Assembly (NCBI GenBank): GCA_030407315.1
Contig: JALQPE010001686.1
Coordinates: 19,555 to 83,554, forward strand
From: Asparagopsis taxiformis
Lineage: Eukaryota > Rhodophyta > Florideophyceae > Bonnemaisoniales > Bonnemaisoniaceae
Direction: 5' to 3'
Length of the DNA: 64,000 nt
The notes beneath the pieces are model-generated. The model ran no database searches and was not told the origin of the DNA. It saw nothing but the letters and a program-made list of their open reading frames with translations. Every line of letters begins with the position of its first letter. Position 1 is the stretch's first letter. Both the position numbers and the translations under genes were made by a program. This document shows, one piece after another, positions 54,661-64,000 of the stretch.

Positions 54661-54663
54661 ATG

Positions 54664-55476
54664 TGTGTGGTGCAATTTAAGTTGGTCGATGGAATCGATG
54701 CGAGCGCGCGCGTTTACGTTAGTCCGCAAGCATCCGTTTGAGTTAGTTTAGTAAGCGAGCGCACGCGTGGCGTCTTGATTACGTGTCACGGAGCGTCAAC
54801 GCGAGCGCGTGCGCGCGTACGTTGCCACGAAACCGCGAGCCGCGCCACGTGTAGCGATTTCCGCGAATTTCCCTTTATTTCCCTTTTTGGGTTTTTTATG
54901 ACGAAAGTCTTTTTCCAAAATATTTCCCTTTTTGCGTGCGAGCGTGCGGCCGCCGCCGGCCGGCCACACAAGGACAACCTGTCCCAAGTAAGTTAGCTAT
55001 TAGTGGTCGCATGGCTTCGCACCCTACCAATAAACAGTCAGCACTTTCGCAGCTACGAGTTAAGCGTTGAGCGCGTCGCGAGGACCGATTGCGTTACGAC
55101 GTTGCGTGCGGATTGCTCACGATCGCCGACGTACGTGCGCGCGCGCCGCGTTTACCGACCGTCGAATTGCGTCGCACGCACCGCGAGACCGCGCGTTGCG
55201 TCGCATACCGCTAGGCCAGGGATTTACGACCCCTGCGTGGATCGTGTTGAGCTCGAGTTTACTCGGTGATCTCACCCTGAGATCACGGCTTGCGCCGGCC
55301 CGCGAATCCCGTGTTGCGATCGACCCTGCGCGTTCCGCCGTTGTACCACCCGATCGCCTCCGCGACCGAGCGACGTGCGAAACGCAAGTTCACGAGCGCG
55401 TTACGGTTCAACACGCCCTGACAAGGCAAGCGATTCTAGAACTCTCTTAGTGACCGCCATCCCGGCTGGTCCTACA
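54664..55476 (+). repeat. 5' LTR of family A copy 3
   Basis: 813 bp, TGTGGTGCAATTTAAG...GGTCCTACA. It is clearly the same LTR as in copies 1 and 2 but more diverged (for example GTCGATGG near the start, extra bases around 55130-55200). The primer site TGGTCTCTCGACC begins at 55479. The conserved 9-bp-arm inverted repeat is intact at about 55266-55286. Confidence 0.93.
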
Positions 55477-56047
55477 ACTGGTCTCTCGACCTAGAATTGC
55501 GCGAACCGACGTGCGAACTCAGCGAAGGAAGAAACTCCGCTTGGGGAAACACGGGACGCCAAACCTATCGCTTACTCTAACTTTCCCTTTCTCCGTTCGT
55601 CGTGCGCGACAGCGAGGGCGATTGACGCGTGCGCGCGTATCGCTATCCCGGAAGCGGTGCTACAGCCTCTCTGGTTTGTATAAACTACCCTATCTCTACT
55701 ACGACGATTCGCGCGCGGAACGACGCGATCGACGCAGCGCGTGCGCGCGCTAGTTCGCAACCCTAACGCGGGTTCGGCGGTGCCGAAAATATTGGGTTCG
55801 CAGACGGTCGAGACCCGTCTTTGCGCGTTCCGAGCGAGGAAGAAGCCCTCCTGCGAGCGAACTCGTCCCCCTCACCCTTACTACGCGCGCCCGATACGCA
55901 GACAATTTTCGGGAAGCGCTTCCCTTTTTACTTGCCAATTTTTCGACGCGCCGACGCGAGATTTTGACGCGCGCCGAATTCCCTTTCTCCCTTCCCATCA
56001 TCCCTTTTTCCCTTTTCCCTAGGCGACGATCGAACGCGACCGCGCCG

Positions 56048-58081
56048 ATGGATCCCCCTACGCGCGAGCGATCGAACGCGCCGACCGAACCGCCGCCAGT
56101 CGCGTCGCAAACGCACGCAGTCGACGCACTGGTCGCTTCACACATCCCTGACCCTACCGCTTCCCCGTGGCCGCCGCTACCGACGCAAGCGCTCGCGAGC
56201 ATTGACGACGACGCGCAAACGTCCGACGATGGCGCCGCAACGAAGCGCGAAGCCGAGTTCCGCGTTTCTGACGTGCACGCTACGCCGTCCGCAACGCTTC
56301 CGAGCTTGGTTCGACAAGTAGTGGACGACCCTACGTTCCAATGCATGCTCCAGGCAGAAGTCCGAGCGGCTGTGGACCGCGCCATCAAGGGCCAATCACG
56401 TGGATTGACGGCTCAGATGAGGGCGCAAGTCCACAACCTAATCGTCACTACGATGGACTCCCGCGAGGAGCACAATACCGACCGCGCGAGCGTCGTTACG
56501 CGCGAAAACCGAACGCGAACCGCAGCGCGCGCGACTCCGACGAACTACGCGCGTACGCGGATCCCGAAGGATGGCTGGAACTGGCGCGCCAGGACCTGTC
56601 ATTCGATGATCACCCGCGCTCGAATAGCGACGACGGACCCGCGCACCCCGGGCTGGTAGAGATCCAGCCGTTGAACGAGCTGTTCACTCGCGCGCGCTTT
56701 CGTACCGCACGTATCGCTTGCGAAATACGGACCGCGCGTTTAATCGGGAAATCGCGAGCGAACTGGCCAACACCGCGAAGATGGTGCGCCATTCGATGCA
56801 AGGAGAGAATTTCACGGGCACTGACGGAATCGCGGTACTATCGTTTCTGAAGTACTTCAAGAGCGCATGCGACGACACCGGCGTATCCGAAAGCGCGCGC
56901 GAGCGTATCTCAATTTCCTGGCCGACGAAGCGCGCGACACGTTCCAAACGTACGTGGGACGAACGTTCCGAGGAGCGCGCGCGGGCGTCGATTCGATTAC
57001 GTGCTACGCGGAAGCCGTTCAGTGGCTCTTACTAACCTACGCGCGCGAAGGCGACGTTGCGCAAGCGTACCGCGACGTGGCGCAACAAACGCAAGACCCG
57101 AAGGAAACCGAAACGCAATTCGCTACGCGATTACGACGACGAGCGCTGCGCTGCGGCGACGCGTTTAGCGAGCGAACGCTTGTTTCTATTTTCGTCGATG
57201 GTCTACGCCCCTACGCGCAACACCTCGTGCGGGACGCGCTGTCTCGTGACCCGCGGCGATACACCTTTCGAGAGCTAGTCTCTATGGCGCAGAGCCACGG
57301 GGACACGCACCGAGCGATGACGCCGACGACGAGCGCGCGACCGCTACTGCGACGAACGCCTGCGCTCTACGTAGACGAGAGACGAGACACCGATGATGCA
57401 AGCTCTGACCGTGGGGCACACCCCACCATCAGGCTTCTCATCGCCAAACGTCTCGACCTCCGCCGCGACACCGCACGCTCCGCGCGAACGGAAGTTCTCG
57501 ACTCCGAGCCCCATGCGAAGTCCGACCTCGCTTGGCACTCCTTCGTCGAATTACCGCACGCCACGCTCGCGCGGCGCCTCGCCCGCCGCCCGCTCACGAC
57601 GCACTGCGCATACCGACGACCGGGAACGCGAACGCGCGGGACCGTACACGGCGCACATACCGCGCGCGACTTACCCACCGCCTATCGTGAGGCAGACGGC
57701 ACCGGCCGACACGTCTCGCACGGCAGCGTTCCGATGCCTGATATGCAGGAAGTTCGGGCACCCAATGGTGAATTGCCCACTGCTCTCGTCCGAGCAGCAG
57801 GCCGCGATTCGCGAAATGCATAGCCACGCGCGCCTAACGCCCGAAGAACTGAACCTGCAGCGCAACGTTCAGGTCTTCGAAGTCTCCGCGCACGCCGACG
57901 CGAACGAGAGCGAGCGACAGCGCGTCGACGGCAACGAGCGAACGCGCGAAAACGAGAGCGCACGCGAGCGCGAGCGCGAAAACGATCGGACGCGCGAATA
58001 CGACGCGCATGACAGCGAGCAGCTCACGCCCCACTCGGTTCGTTTTGCAGAAGACCCGGGAAACGCCTACGAGGAGCCGTA
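56048..58081 (+). pseudogene. Gag of family A copy 3, frameshifted
   Basis: ATG 56048 (MDPPTRERSNAPTEPP), collinear with copy 2 gag. Frame changes occur near 56550 (TACGCGCGTACGCGG), near 56690, near 56895 (GCGCGCGAGCG replacing GCAGCGTTGCC) and near 57375 (GAGACGAGACACC). The end is the informative part. After the CCHC knuckle (CLICRKFGHPMVNC) the frame runs on through a highly charged tail (DANESERQRVDGNERTRENE) to a stop at 58079-58081. This shows what the C-terminus of family A gag looked like before the indel in copy 2. Confidence 0.8.
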
Positions 58082-58126
58082 GCGGGTGGGCCGGCTCCTC
58101 CTCACTCAACGGATACGCGACGCGCG

Positions 58127-61100
58127 ATGACGCAACCACCGCGCGAAAAAACCGCCTCCGTTACCACCCGAAACAGTGGTCCTGTTTCAGACCCCTACCG
58201 CGAACTACAAACTCGAGACCCGCGTCGGGTATAATCAACGCACGGCCACCGCGGTGACCGCCGTGCTTGATACTGGCGCAGGCCCGAGCCTCATTCGCGA
58301 AAACGTACTAGGCGCCGACTGGAAGCGCCACGCTACGCCGCCGACGCTGCGCTGCGCGATTATCGACGCGAACGGACGACGCCTCGCGCCAAACGCGTCG
58401 CTGCGACTTAGCGTTTTTCTAGGTGCCCGAGCGCACCTCCAAACCTTTTTGGTGATGCCACGTTTATCCGTCCCATGTATCTTGGGAGCGGACTTCATCG
58501 ACCGCGTAGTCGAAATTATCTACACTGGACCGCAGCGCGCGTTGCGAACCCGCTATGGCGACCACGTCCCGATGCTTCCGCGTACGCCGACGAAACCGCG
58601 CCGCGCGCCGACCGCGAAGACGACCCGACCCACAGGCTTCGCGCCTATTCGCGCTGCGCGCCGCACATCGATTCCGCCGAACGCGACGCGAGCGATCGAC
58701 GTTACCACGAGCGCTGAAGGGCGCTGCATGTAGTTCCCGCGACTAACCTCTACGCGCAGAAACTACTCCGTTTAACCAACGGGGAGACGCTGGTTCGAAG
58801 GAATGTACCCTTCCGAGTACAGGTACACAACGCTGGCACTCGTCTACAAGTATTGCCCAAAGGCATGAAGGTAGGCACCGCCGTGCCCAACCCCGTGGGG
58901 TGTCTACAAGTCGCTCAGGAAGCGCCGACCCGCAAGACCGACCGCCCGACGACGCGACGCGACGCAACGTTACGACACCGCCGGACCCGCGCGAAACCGA
59001 CGAAATTGCGAACGCGACGCCGCCTTGGGAAGACCTCTTACGCGCGACGCTACGCGACGAGCGAGTAGACGACGACCTGCACGCGGAAATTATCGAGATG
59101 CTACGAAAGCATGAGCGATGTGGAACGGCACGCTTGGAGCCATTCACGCGACGGAGCACCGCATCGAGCTGGTTCCGGGGGCGACCCCCGTGAACCAACC
59201 GCCGTATCGCGCCGGACACGCGTCGCGCGAAATTATCCGTACGCAAGTGGAGAAGATGCTCCGCGCTGGAGTAATCGAACCCGCTACGTCGGAATGGGCG
59301 AGCCCGGTCGTGGTCGTGCCTAAGAAGGACGGGACCTCCCGCTTCTGCATCGACTACCGCCGCTTAAACGCCGCCACCGTGAAGGACGCGTATCCGATTC
59401 CGCGCATGGACGATTGCGTCGACTCGCTCGGTAACGCGACAGTTTTCACGACGCTGGACTGCAACTCGGGATACTGGCAAATCCCAGTAGCGCACGCCGA
59501 CCGCGATAAGACTACGTTTACGTCGCACGTCGGTACGTATCGCTTTCGCCGCATGCCTTTCGGACTTTCGAACGCGCCCGCGACGTTTCAGCGCGCGCTC
59601 GACATTTTGCTCGCGAACGTGAAGTGGCAACATTGCCTTGTCTACCTGGATGACGTAATCATCTTCTCCGCCGACGTAAACGCGCACGTGCACCACGTCG
59701 ACGAGATACTGGGAATCCTCGGACGCGCGGCGTTTCGCTAAAATTCGCGAAGACCGAGTTCTTCAAGCGCTCGGTGGACTACCTGGGACATACTATTTCG
59801 CCTGGGAAGCTCTCCGTACCGACGACGAAGTGCGACGCGCTGCGCGATGCGACGTACCCGACGACGAAGACGCAGCTGCGAAGTTTCTAGGAACTTGCAA
59901 CGTATACCGCCGATTCGTCGAAAAATTCGCGTTCGTCGCCGCGCCGCTTACGCAGTTGCTAAAGAAGGACCAAGGAGACAACTTACCCGCGCCGACGCCG
60001 GAGCAAACGCGCGCGTTCGAATCATTGCGACAAGCGATGCTGTCTCCGCCAATTCCTCTGCCTACCGCGCGAGGGACACCCGTATGTGCTCGATACCGAC
60101 GCGTCGCAAGGGCAAATCGGATGCGCGCTACTTCAGCTAGACGCGGACGACGACGTGTTACATCCAGTCGGATACTGGTCGCGCACGCTTAACGACGCGG
60201 AGCGCAACTATTCGACGACGGAACGCGAATGCCTCGCAGTCGTATGGGCAGTTTTGCTATTACGCGCATATTTGGAAGGACGGAAGTTCACGGTTCGCAC
60301 CGACCATAATTCGTTGCGTTGGATCCTGAACATGACGTCCGCGGAAGGACGACTCGCGCGCTGGCGATTGCGACTCGCCGAGTTCGATTCGACGTCGAAT
60401 ACAAGAAGGGAAAACGCCACGTTATCGCCGACGCGCTCTCGCGAATGGCCACGCGAAGCTGCGACGAATCGGAAATACCGGACGAGATACCCTGCTTCGG
60501 CGCCGCGAACATCGTCGAACCACACGGACGCATATGCTCGAACCGACGCCGCGCTATTATGCGACTACGCAGAATACTACCCGAGTCTGGACTGCCTACT
60601 GGCAACTCGGTCGTGCGTCGAACCGCCCGTATCCACTGACGAGTGGATTCGCGAGCAAGCGACGGACGAATTCTGCCAGAACGCGAAACGCGACGTCAAA
60701 ACCGCCGCGATCGCGCTTCCATCTGTCCCCCGACGGGATACTAATGAGGACCGCTCCGCTCGACGACGCGACGCAGATAGTTGTGCCCGAAGCGATAAGG
60801 GACGTATTTGCGAGCGAACCATTACGCGGTAACTGCAGGACACCCGGGCGCGCGACGCATGTACGACGCAATTCGACGCGCGTATTACTGGCCGATGATG
60901 AGCGTAGACGTCTACACCACGGTGAGACAATGCGATGCGTGCGCGCCGCAACCGCGTTACGCAATATCGCCATACGAACGCCCTGAAGCTATTCCCCGCT
61001 ACGCGCCCGCTCGAAGACGTCGCTATCGATATTCTGGGACCGCTGCCCGAGACTCCGCGCCAACGCCGCTTCGTACTCGTAATCGCCGATCGCTACAGCA

Positions 61101-62170
61101 AGCTTTGTCGACTCATCGCGCTCGGACGCGTATCCGCGCTAGCCGTCGCGAAAGCGTTTTGCCGAGATTGGGTTTTCGTTTACGGACCGCCGCGCACGCT
61201 ACTTTCGGATAACGGGCCGCAGTTCCGCTCGAAGCTGTTTCAGGAAACGTGCGCGCTAATGGGAACGCGGAACATCTTCACGACTACCTATCACCCGCAA
61301 TCGAACGGGCAAGTCGAGCGCATGAACCGCACCATCGTCGCGACGCTGCGCCATTACGTCGACGAAGAGCGAAAGAATTGGGACGAGCACCTAGACGCGC
61401 TAGCGTACGCATACAACCGCGCGATACACCGCTCGACGAATACGTCGCCGTTCGAACTTACGCTCACGCGCTACCCCGTATCGCTGGGGACGGAGCAGGT
61501 CGACACGATTCGCAGCACGCCGTTCCTCCGCATGGAGTTTCTCGCGAAGCTATCCGACGCGTATGCGCGCGCGCAGCGAACGCGTTGAAGAAAGCGCAAG
61601 CGAGATACAAACGCGACTTCGACCGCGGCGCACGCGCGGTGAACAAGAGCATCAAGGTTGGCGATCAAGTATATCTGGACACCCGCGCGGGAGCGACGAC
61701 ACGAACGCAGCGCGACGACGGAACGCGCCCTTCGAAGTTGGACTATCCCGTGTCGGGACCCTTCCCGGTCACAAGCTGCCGCGGGCACACTTACGAAATC
61801 ATAATCGACGGTGTGCCCGAACTCGTCAGCTCCGACCGTATTCGCCTAGCACCGCGCAACGCGACGCGCGCGCCGGTTACGCCAAGCGGCGAAGAAGGAC
61901 GGACTGACGCGGAGGACACAGCGACGCAGCGCGACGTGACGAACGCGTACTCGATGACGCACGCAAGGTAAATCCTGAAGCAGGATATGGGACGCGGGAG
62001 TTCATGATTGACAGATTGACGGCTGAAGGTGTCGACGACACCGGTGCGCCCGTATTGTGTACGCTGGAAGGGCTTCTCTCCGCGCGACGACACTTGGGAG
62101 CCCGAAAGCTCGTTACCCGCGCCCATCGTTGCCCGTTTCCGCCGCGACCGCGGACGCTCCGCCTCTGAAA
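58127..62170 (+). pseudogene. Pol of family A copy 3, frameshifted
   Basis: Protease (LDTGAGPSLIREN), RT (59118-59741, identical in protein to copy 2 over most of its length, with YLDD), RNase H (from 60086, LDTDASQGQIGCAL), integrase (60808-61588, with GHPGARRMYD, SDNGPQF and QVERMN) and a broken chromodomain (about 61990-62120). Frames change at about 58730, 58930, 59115, 59728 (GCGGCG for GCAGGCG), 59887 (one T fewer), 60055, 60385, 60700, 60800, 60950, 61578 and 61965. Nearly all are one-base indels in short runs. Confidence 0.85.
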
Positions 62171-63116
62171 CACTGCGCGCAACACCGAGGTTGACGCCAC
62201 GTCACCGCGCAATCGTGGAAAGCGACCGGCACGCGGCGACGCCTCACGTATAACGCCGCCTAGCCGCGCGAGCGCGCGCATCGCGAGTCGACGAACGCCT
62301 TCGCATGCACCGCGCAACTGACGCGCGGAACGGGGCTGAACACGCCAGTTACGCCCAGCGGAACCGACGCGTAAATAAACACGCGGGCCAAGCCTCCCAT
62401 CGCCGCTTGTCGTTTTCGCCGCGCGACTGCGCCACCGTTTGCCACGCAATCGCGTCTCATCTTTCGCCGCGCAACGCCAAGCGTCACAATCGCCGCGCTT
62501 CCACGCAATTCGTTTTCGCCGCGCAAACCGCGCACCACCGCTTGTCGCGTAGCCGTCTCACGCGCAACCGTCGCATTCCACCGTCCGCCTTCCGCTCCCG
62601 CACGGAACCAAACGGCAAACCGTATCGGGGGGGGGGTCCAGGTGCCGTTCGCCTCCCATCCACCATGCTGACAACGCCAGAATCCCCAGGAGTGGCACGC
62701 CCGACAGCGCAATTACGCGCGAAAAAAGGGAGCGCGCACACCGGATTGGTCGTTGCGGAAGAGGGATTGGCCCATACAGCATGGCCATGTACTGTGCTGG
62801 AAGATTATAGCCCGAAAAACGAGCCGAGGCCGGGGCAGGCCAAAAATGGACGGCGCCGATCTGCCCCGACGCCGTGGCGAGATGCTTCCTGATGGCACCC
62901 CCGGATTGGCTGTTAACATACGCGCGTACGCGACGAACCACACGGGTGGCTGGGAACGACGCAGAATACCAGCAAACGAAAACCTCCGCTGGAAAGGGGG
63001 ATGCCACCCACACGCCCGTCCTCCTCGTCCTGGAAGGCCATGGCGAACCCCAAACCCCCGGGCCGGGACCCCATCTAGACGCTCGCTAAAAACCAGAGCA
63101 TTAGAAACCCAGTCCC

Positions 63117-63327
63117 CGAACGCGACGAACGCGACGAACGCGACGAACGCGACGAACGCGACGAACGCGACGAACGCGACGAACGCGACGAACGCGACGA
63201 ACGCGACGAACGCGACGAACGCGACGAACGCGACGAACGCGACGAACGCGACGAACGCGACGAACGCGACGAACGCGACGAACGCGACGAACGCGACGAA
63301 CGCGACAACGCGACGAACGCGACGACA
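63117..63327. repeat. 9-bp tandem array (GCGACGAAC)n in copy 3 spacer
   Basis: About 23 almost perfect copies of a 9-bp unit, with one variant (GACAACG at about 63303) near the right end. The unit length is a multiple of three, so all six frames are open and give artefactual repeats. Copy 2 has only imperfect related units at the equivalent position (43190-43330), so the array expanded after the copies separated. Confidence 0.9.
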
Positions 63328-63728
63328 AGCGCGACGAGAACGCGCCCGTCCTGTATGCCTAGCGGCCAACAGCTCTATCCCCCTCTCTCCCGCTCGCTCC
63401 ACGCGCCCCTAACCGCGTCGCTCGTGAATTCCGAGCGTCGACGCGGTCACTGGGCAATCACCGCTTCAAGCGGCGACTCGCGCGACGAAATTCGCGTCGG
63501 ACCGTAGCTAATAGCTCTCCGCCCGGACGTCCGCACGACACTCCGAGAAGCTGCTGGACGCCGCCGCAGTAGTGCGCGGCATACCGTCGAGCCTACGCAT
63601 GCGCCGCAAACGCAACCCGCGCCGCGCGGACGAAAGGAAGGATGGGCAGGGGAAGTTACAAAAACATAAGAGGTTTAATCAAGGGAGTAGGATGGACTAC
63701 CGGCTAGCCCGGATGCGGACGAAGAAGC

Positions 63729-64000
63729 TCACTCACGTGCGTTATCCTCGCGGCGCGTGCGTCGGCTCGAAGAACTGCCCGTTGCGCCGCGCGCGCGAGC
63801 ACGACTTGAAGCCGTGTCTGCTTGGTGATTGCGTCGTCGCTCGGAATTCAGCACGCGCACGCGGCACGACGCGCCGTCTTGCACGCCGAGACGCAAAGGA
63901 GGAACGCCGGGACTTGCAGCCGCTGCGGCCGCCGCGCGAGTGCGAGTCGTGGGACGCTGCGCCACCGCGACCAGCCCGTCGCTTCCCACCGCGACCGACG
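63729..64000 (-). CDS. C-terminal end of the antisense ORF, family A copy 3 (partial)
   Basis: Open on the minus strand from the window end to a TGA at 63729-63731. It matches the C-terminus of the copy 2 antisense protein: ARPMTRSRAAASSAGR there against RPTTRTRAAAAAAAS here, then PPLRLGVQDG, the VRVLNSERRRNHQADTASSR block and a Ser/Arg tail. The first 890 or so residues are outside the window. The match places the stop and tail of the family A antisense protein at the same site in two diverged copies. Confidence 0.75.
   Translation of the reverse strand, partial: SVAVGSDGLVAVAQRPTTRTRAAAAAAASPGVPPLRLGVQDGASCRVRVLNSERRRNHQADTASSRARARGATGSSSSRRTRREDNARE

Larger units (their letters stand above)
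52301..54663 (+). mobile_element. Family B gypsy, copy 2, 5' part
   Basis: 5' LTR, primer site and gag up to the nucleocapsid knuckle, then interrupted by the family A copy 3 LTR at 54664. The remaining B sequence would lie beyond the inserted A element, outside the window. Its gag core is homologous to that of family A, which makes A and B sister families. Confidence 0.88.
54664..64000 (+). mobile_element. Family A chromovirus, copy 3 (runs off the window)
   Basis: LTR, primer site, gag, pol, spacer and the end of the antisense ORF, all collinear with copy 2. It inserted into family B gag. The five bases before it are GCATG (54659-54663). Nucleotide differences from copy 2 are frequent but mostly at third codon positions in pol. 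The frames are nevertheless broken by many single-base indels. The 3' LTR is outside the window. Confidence 0.92.

Noticed and set aside
63117..63327. CRISPR array
   Set aside because: The units are contiguous 9-mers without spacers, in a eukaryotic retrotransposon.
62713..63412. Long open frames of repeated ATN, VAF or SRSSR residues
   Set aside because: They are read from the 9-bp tandem array, whose unit length keeps all frames open. They are not proteins.

Overview
This is a eukaryotic, repeat-dominated window. Most of it is nested LTR retrotransposons, with a host-like segment in the middle (about 15.2-34.1 kb) that carries a few sparse, apparently intronless genes. The presence of chromodomain Ty3/gypsy elements, a PIF/Harbinger transposase, a GT61-type glycosyltransferase and a TATA/AATAAA-flanked secreted-protein gene fits a multicellular red alga of the Chondrus type. 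That assignment is inference and no single gene in the window proves it.

Layout. (1) 1-7,681: family B gypsy, 3' part (antisense ORF, polypurine tract, 3' LTR 3,311-3,969), abutting the 3' part of a family A gypsy (3,970-7,681). The junction looks like a B insertion inside A. (2) 7.7-9.95 kb: decayed DNA-transposase-like gene, minus strand. (3) 10.3-12.25 kb: repeat C, an array of microexon-like units followed by 24-bp tandem repeats and a hairpin end; an inverted second copy lies at 51.07-52.3 kb. (4) 12.25-15.12 kb: family D gypsy on the minus strand (gag, protease, half of RT), cut off at repeat C. (5) 15.27-34.1 kb: zinc-finger protein, Harbinger transposase, amine-oxidase pseudogene, an unrecognised gene, GT61 glycosyltransferase, a secreted cysteine-rich basic protein, and a tRNA-Met(CAT) gene with a 297-nt intron. 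(6) 34,120-47,583: a complete 13.46-kb family A gypsy with near-identical LTRs and a 5-bp CTGGG target duplication. (7) 47.6-51.07 kb: unrecognised fragment and decayed Ty1/copia, minus strand. (8) 52,301-54,663: 5' end of a second family B element, interrupted in its gag by a third family A element that runs from 54,664 past the window end.

How the parts work together. Families A and B are related chromovirus-like elements: LTR, tRNA-type primer site starting TGGTCTCTC, gag with CCHC knuckle, protease-RT-RNase H-integrase, and in A a C-terminal chromodomain. Both carry, between the pol side and the 3' LTR, a long ORF of more than 900 codons on the OPPOSITE strand. Its product has a low-complexity N-terminus, a globular middle and a coiled-coil/basic C-terminus. 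In the complete A copy this antisense ORF is the only large reading frame without a disruption. It is the strongest candidate here for an undescribed system.

Limits. I worked by eye. Domain names rest on visible motifs, and exact splice sites, distant homologies and the host name are not verified. Many frame breaks in the A elements are 1-2-nt indels and could be true decay or sequencing error.
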